This document shows positions 61,158 through 64,000 of a stretch of 64,000 bases of DNA, piece by piece. The notes under the pieces are model-generated. The model was not told the origin of the DNA and searched no databases. It saw only the letters and a program-made list of their open reading frames with translations. Both the position numbers and the translations under genes were made by a program. The stretch lies in NCBI RefSeq assembly GCF_019317285.1, contig NZ_CP079218.1, positions 4,712,001 through 4,776,000 of the forward strand, in the 5' to 3' direction. This DNA comes from Pedobacter sp. D749 (GTDB lineage: Bacteria; Bacteroidota; Bacteroidia; Sphingobacteriales; Sphingobacteriaceae). Position 1 is the stretch's first letter. Each line of letters opens with the position of its first letter.

Positions 61158-63674
61158 TTAACTCAATTTTTGTTCTAATGTAACGACTTCTGGCTGAATA
61201 ATATCCCATTGGAGTTTATCTTCTTCGGGATGCTTGCTTACTACAATCTTCGATCCTTTTTTCAGCTCGCCCGAAATGATGTATTTGGAAATGGGGCGAC
61301 GTAAAAGATTCCTGATAACAGCAGATAACTGCCTTGCACCATATTTTGGTGTAAAACCATCTAAAGCGATCATTTTCTTGGCATCATCTGCTATTTCAAA
61401 TTCGATACCCAATTTGTTCAGCGATTGCACTAAACTGCTCAGCTGAATTTCAAAAATGCGTACCACATTGCTTTCGTTAATCGGTGCAAATGGAACAATT
61501 TCAGAAATCCGGGCTAAAAACTCAGGGCGGAAATGTCCGGCCATTACCTCCATCAATTGGTTCGAAGCAGGAATAACACCTTTACCAATCTGTTCGGCAA
61601 TCCATTCGCTACCAATGTTCGAGGTGAAAAGTATTAAGGAATTGCTAAAATCACCTTCCTTACCCAAGCGGTCGTGCATGTGGCCTTCATCTAAAATCTG
61701 CAGAAAGGTGTCGAAAACCGAAGGGTGTGCTTTTTCAATTTCATCAAACAATAGTACAGAGTATGGCTGCTGCCTGATTTTATTTACCAATAAGCCACCT
61801 TCTTCATAACCTACATATCCCGGAGGAGCCCCGTAAAGCAGGGCGGCACTATGCTCTTCTTTAAATTCGGACATATCAAACCTGATCATTGCCTTTTCAT
61901 CGTTAAACAGGAATTCGGCAATTGATTTAGCCAATTCGGTTTTTCCCGTTCCGGTTGGCCCTAATAAAAAGAACGATCCGATGGGCTGTCCTTTTTTATT
62001 TAGTCCGCTACGCGATTCTAATATGGCGTCAGAAACAGCTTTTAAAGCCTGGTCCTGTCCTACCACACGCTTTTTAAGGTATTGCTCCATATTGAGCAGT
62101 TTTTCTTTTTCACCGGCTTGCAATTTACCCATTGGGATGCCCGTTTTATAGGCCACTATAGAAGCAATATCCTGTTTGGATATACGGTCGCTTTTTTCTG
62201 CCGCATATTTTTTTAATTCCTGAAGGCTGCTATTGATATAACCTTGGTATTCATCTGCAGTTTCGAAGGCATCGGTCTGTGTCTCATCAGTTAAACGACC
62301 CAATAAAACCGGGCTTAACTTATTCTGAAGTAATGAAAAAAGCCATTTATAATCTGCAAATCGATCAGCTTCTGATTGGTCCACGCTTGCATTCAGCGTT
62401 TCCAGCTCTGTTTCCAAACTATCAATTACCTGATCAGAGGTATCATTCATCATTTTCATCGCCGCCATAGTCCTGTCTAACAGATCAAAAGCTGAGTCAG
62501 GGAGCCTTCTATCTTTCATGTAACGTTTGGCGAGGCGTACACATTCGCCCAAAGCATCGGGTTCAATGCTTAAAGTATGGTGTTCTTCGTATTTTACAGC
62601 CAGTTTCTGCAACATTTTAATGGTGCTCTCTTCATTTGGCTCATTTACCTGAAGCACTTCAAAACGCCTGCTAAAAGCCTGTTCTGGCTCAATAATCTTA
62701 CGGTATTCATCAATAGTTGTGGCGCCGATTACCGTTATTTCGCCACGGGCGAGTTCTGGTTTCAATAAATTGCCAATGCCAGCACCTAATGGGCCTTTGC
62801 TATCTAACAAAGTATGGATTTCATCAATAAAGAGTACTGCTTTTTCAAACTGTTTTATTTCTTTGATGATGTTTTTTAAACGGTCTTCGATTTCTCCTTT
62901 GTAAGATGCACCCGCGATTAACGAACCTAAATCCAATTCGAAAAGCTGAACTGGCTTTAAACTTTCAGGAACGTTCTGATTCACAATATCAATAGCAAAG
63001 CCATCTACCAAAGCTGTTTTACCCACGCCGGCATCGCCTGTAAGAATTACATTTGGCTTAGTTCTGCGGCAAAGAATTTCCATCATTTGCCTTGTTTCTT
63101 TATCTCGGCCAATTATGGGGTCAGTTTTACCATCCCGAACCAGTTGTAAGCGATCTATGCAGTATTTATACAGCGCATTACCTGTACTTTTATTTTCAGC
63201 ACCAGCGGTTGTTTTATCTGGTGAAACTACCCTCGAAATTTCTTCATCATTTACATAGAGATCCAAAATTTCACGTTCCTTGATCGGAAAAGATTTTAGC
63301 TGATCGGGCTGAAAACCGATACCCGGTTTTGCAAGTGCGGTTAGCACACAAACCGGTGTAATTAAATCAAGTCCAAGCTTAATTCGTACATTATCCGATT
63401 CTTCGAAAATTACTGCAATTTCTGGCGCACCGTTAACGGTATCGCTAAGACCTGCTGATTTCGGCTGCTCATCAATCCGAACTTCAGCCCACTCGCTAAT
63501 GTATTCCTCATCCTTCCCAATGGAAGTAATAAATGATCTTAATCCAACATCTTTATGCATTAATCCTTTGAGCAAATGAGCTGCAGAAAACACTTCGTTC
63601 CTGTATTCTTTTGCCAGCGACTGTGCAATGTGCAACGCTGTTTTTACCGATTCGCTTAAGTTTGTAACTGCCAT
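61158..63674 (-). CDS. clpV: T6SS AAA+ ATPase ClpV (TssH)
   Basis: An 838-aa double-ring ATPase that disassembles the contracted sheath. Clp_N domain about residues 1-140; first AAA domain with Walker A GDAGVGKT (213-220) and Walker B LFIDEIHTLL (about 281-290); a short middle region; second AAA domain with Walker A GPTGTGKTE (572-580) and LLFDEIEKAH. A short middle coiled coil distinguishes it from ClpB, and position next to tssB/tssC identifies it as ClpV. It follows the TssR-like gene by 5 bases. Confidence 0.93.
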   Translation of the reverse strand: MAVTNLSESVKTALHIAQSLAKEYRNEVFSAAHLLKGLMHKDVGLRSFITSIGKDEEYISEWAEVRIDEQPKSAGLSDTVNGAPEIAVIFEESDNVRIKLGLDLITPVCVLTALAKPGIGFQPDQLKSFPIKEREILDLYVNDEEISRVVSPDKTTAGAENKSTGNALYKYCIDRLQLVRDGKTDPIIGRDKETRQMMEILCRRTKPNVILTGDAGVGKTALVDGFAIDIVNQNVPESLKPVQLFELDLGSLIAGASYKGEIEDRLKNIIKEIKQFEKAVLFIDEIHTLLDSKGPLGAGIGNLLKPELARGEITVIGATTIDEYRKIIEPEQAFSRRFEVLQVNEPNEESTIKMLQKLAVKYEEHHTLSIEPDALGECVRLAKRYMKDRRLPDSAFDLLDRTMAAMKMMNDTSDQVIDSLETELETLNASVDQSEADRFADYKWLFSLLQNKLSPVLLGRLTDETQTDAFETADEYQGYINSSLQELKKYAAEKSDRISKQDIASIVAYKTGIPMGKLQAGEKEKLLNMEQYLKKRVVGQDQALKAVSDAILESRSGLNKKGQPIGSFFLLGPTGTGKTELAKSIAEFLFNDEKAMIRFDMSEFKEEHSAALLYGAPPGYVGYEEGGLLVNKIRQQPYSVLLFDEIEKAHPSVFDTFLQILDEGHMHDRLGKEGDFSNSLILFTSNIGSEWIAEQIGKGVIPASNQLMEVMAGHFRPEFLARISEIVPFAPINESNVVRIFEIQLSSLVQSLNKLGIEFEIADDAKKMIALDGFTPKYGARQLSAVIRNLLRRPISKYIISGELKKGSKIVVSKHPEEDKLQWDIIQPEVVTLEQKLS

Positions 63675-63679
63675 AGCCT

Positions 63680-64000
63680 TTAGTTGGTTGTAGGCAATAC
63701 TGCCGGGTTAAAATTATCTTCAGTAATGTAATAGTATATTTTGCCGTTTGAAATAAACTGTTGTTCAATCTGCGTAGCTCTTTTAATCTGCTGAACTGAC
63801 TGGTTTAATAATTTAATGTAAGTTTCAAACTCTTCCAGCGGCATTTTAGAGGTGTTCTTTAAATCACTTACCATGTATTTGGATAAAAACTCATTGTTTA
63901 AAGGCAAACCTGTAACCAGCTTAATGTAGTTACTTAAAGTCATGGCCTTGATATCACTGGATGATATTTTCATACCCAAAAACTGTTTAGGCATTCTTAC
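63680..64000 (-). CDS. C-terminal part of a TssR-like T6SS protein (cut by window edge)
   Basis: The last 106 codons of a gene entering from the right; the frame stays open to the edge, so the ATG at 63994 is probably internal. It contains KQFLGMKISSSDIKAMTLSN, a helix with TYIKLLNQSVQQIKRATQIE and the terminal KIYYYITEDNFNPAVLP. Position just upstream of clpV and the general pattern fit the end of TssR, a Bacteroidota-specific T6SS protein. This identification is from memory of the family and gene order and is tentative. Confidence 0.5.
   Translation of the reverse strand, partial: VRMPKQFLGMKISSSDIKAMTLSNYIKLVTGLPLNNEFLSKYMVSDLKNTSKMPLEEFETYIKLLNQSVQQIKRATQIEQQFISNGKIYYYITEDNFNPAVLPTTN

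Noticed and set aside
1..64000. tRNA or rRNA genes, CRISPR arrays, integrases and transposases
   Set aside because: None was recognised on either strand by reading; without a covariance-model search a tRNA could still be missed, but no candidate was strong enough to list.

Overview
The window looks like a chromosomal segment of a Bacteroidota bacterium, most likely Sphingobacteriaceae and Pedobacter-like. The reasons are the low-GC DNA, the scarcity of Shine-Dalgarno sites, TAnnTTTG-type promoter boxes, the long form of urocanate hydratase and, above all, type VI secretion genes of the Bacteroidota-specific subtype iii. The species call is an inference from gene content, not from a marker gene.

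Positions 1-24.2 kb are mostly housekeeping and metabolism. A MoxR ATPase (cut by the window edge), DUF4350, DUF4129, a membrane protein and a SpoIIM-family protein form a minus-strand run, with an RDD protein divergent. Then come a DUF2752 protein, a CD225-like protein, an SGNH hydrolase lipoprotein, lipB, a phosphopantetheinyl transferase, dcd, a lone ExbD/TolR, a Cu/Zn superoxide dismutase lipoprotein, a TlpA-like thioredoxin protein divergent from a histidine kinase/response regulator pair, an EamA exporter, a quinone-reductase/monooxygenase pair divergent from a LysR regulator, a large PAS-domain kinase, and hutU-hutH divergent from a second LysR regulator.

Positions 24.2-64 kb are a type VI secretion (T6SS) island read almost entirely from the minus strand. 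Read from high to low coordinates it holds: core genes (a cut TssR-like end, clpV/tssH, tssB, tssC); an oxidoreductase; module B (hcp4-hcp3-vgrG2, a 57-residue gene, a DUF2931 lipoprotein, a DUF2235/Tle1-like lipase, a 327-aa protein, a DUF4280 PAAR-like protein and a 973-aa protein of unknown family); a 9-kb run of lipoprotein, membrane and partly broken genes that look like immunity genes; and module A (hcp2-hcp1, a lysozyme-like protein with a lipoprotein partner, vgrG1, a TPR protein, an Rhs effector with a nuclease-like tip and its presumed immunity gene). Module A ends in an AT-rich array of small immunity-type genes (SUKH and DUF416-like) mixed with gene remnants, including a fragment of an rhs core.

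Working model: Hcp forms the tube, VgrG with DUF4280 or the Rhs N-terminus forms the tip, TssB/TssC form the sheath and ClpV recycles it. The Rhs, lipase, lysozyme-like and 973-aa proteins would be payloads, and the lipoproteins and small genes beside them protect the producer. The least described parts are the 973-aa protein and the genes downstream of it, the 57-aa gene, the vgrG-rhs TPR protein, a 19-bp motif conserved far upstream of both hcp pairs, and the immunity-gene remnants.
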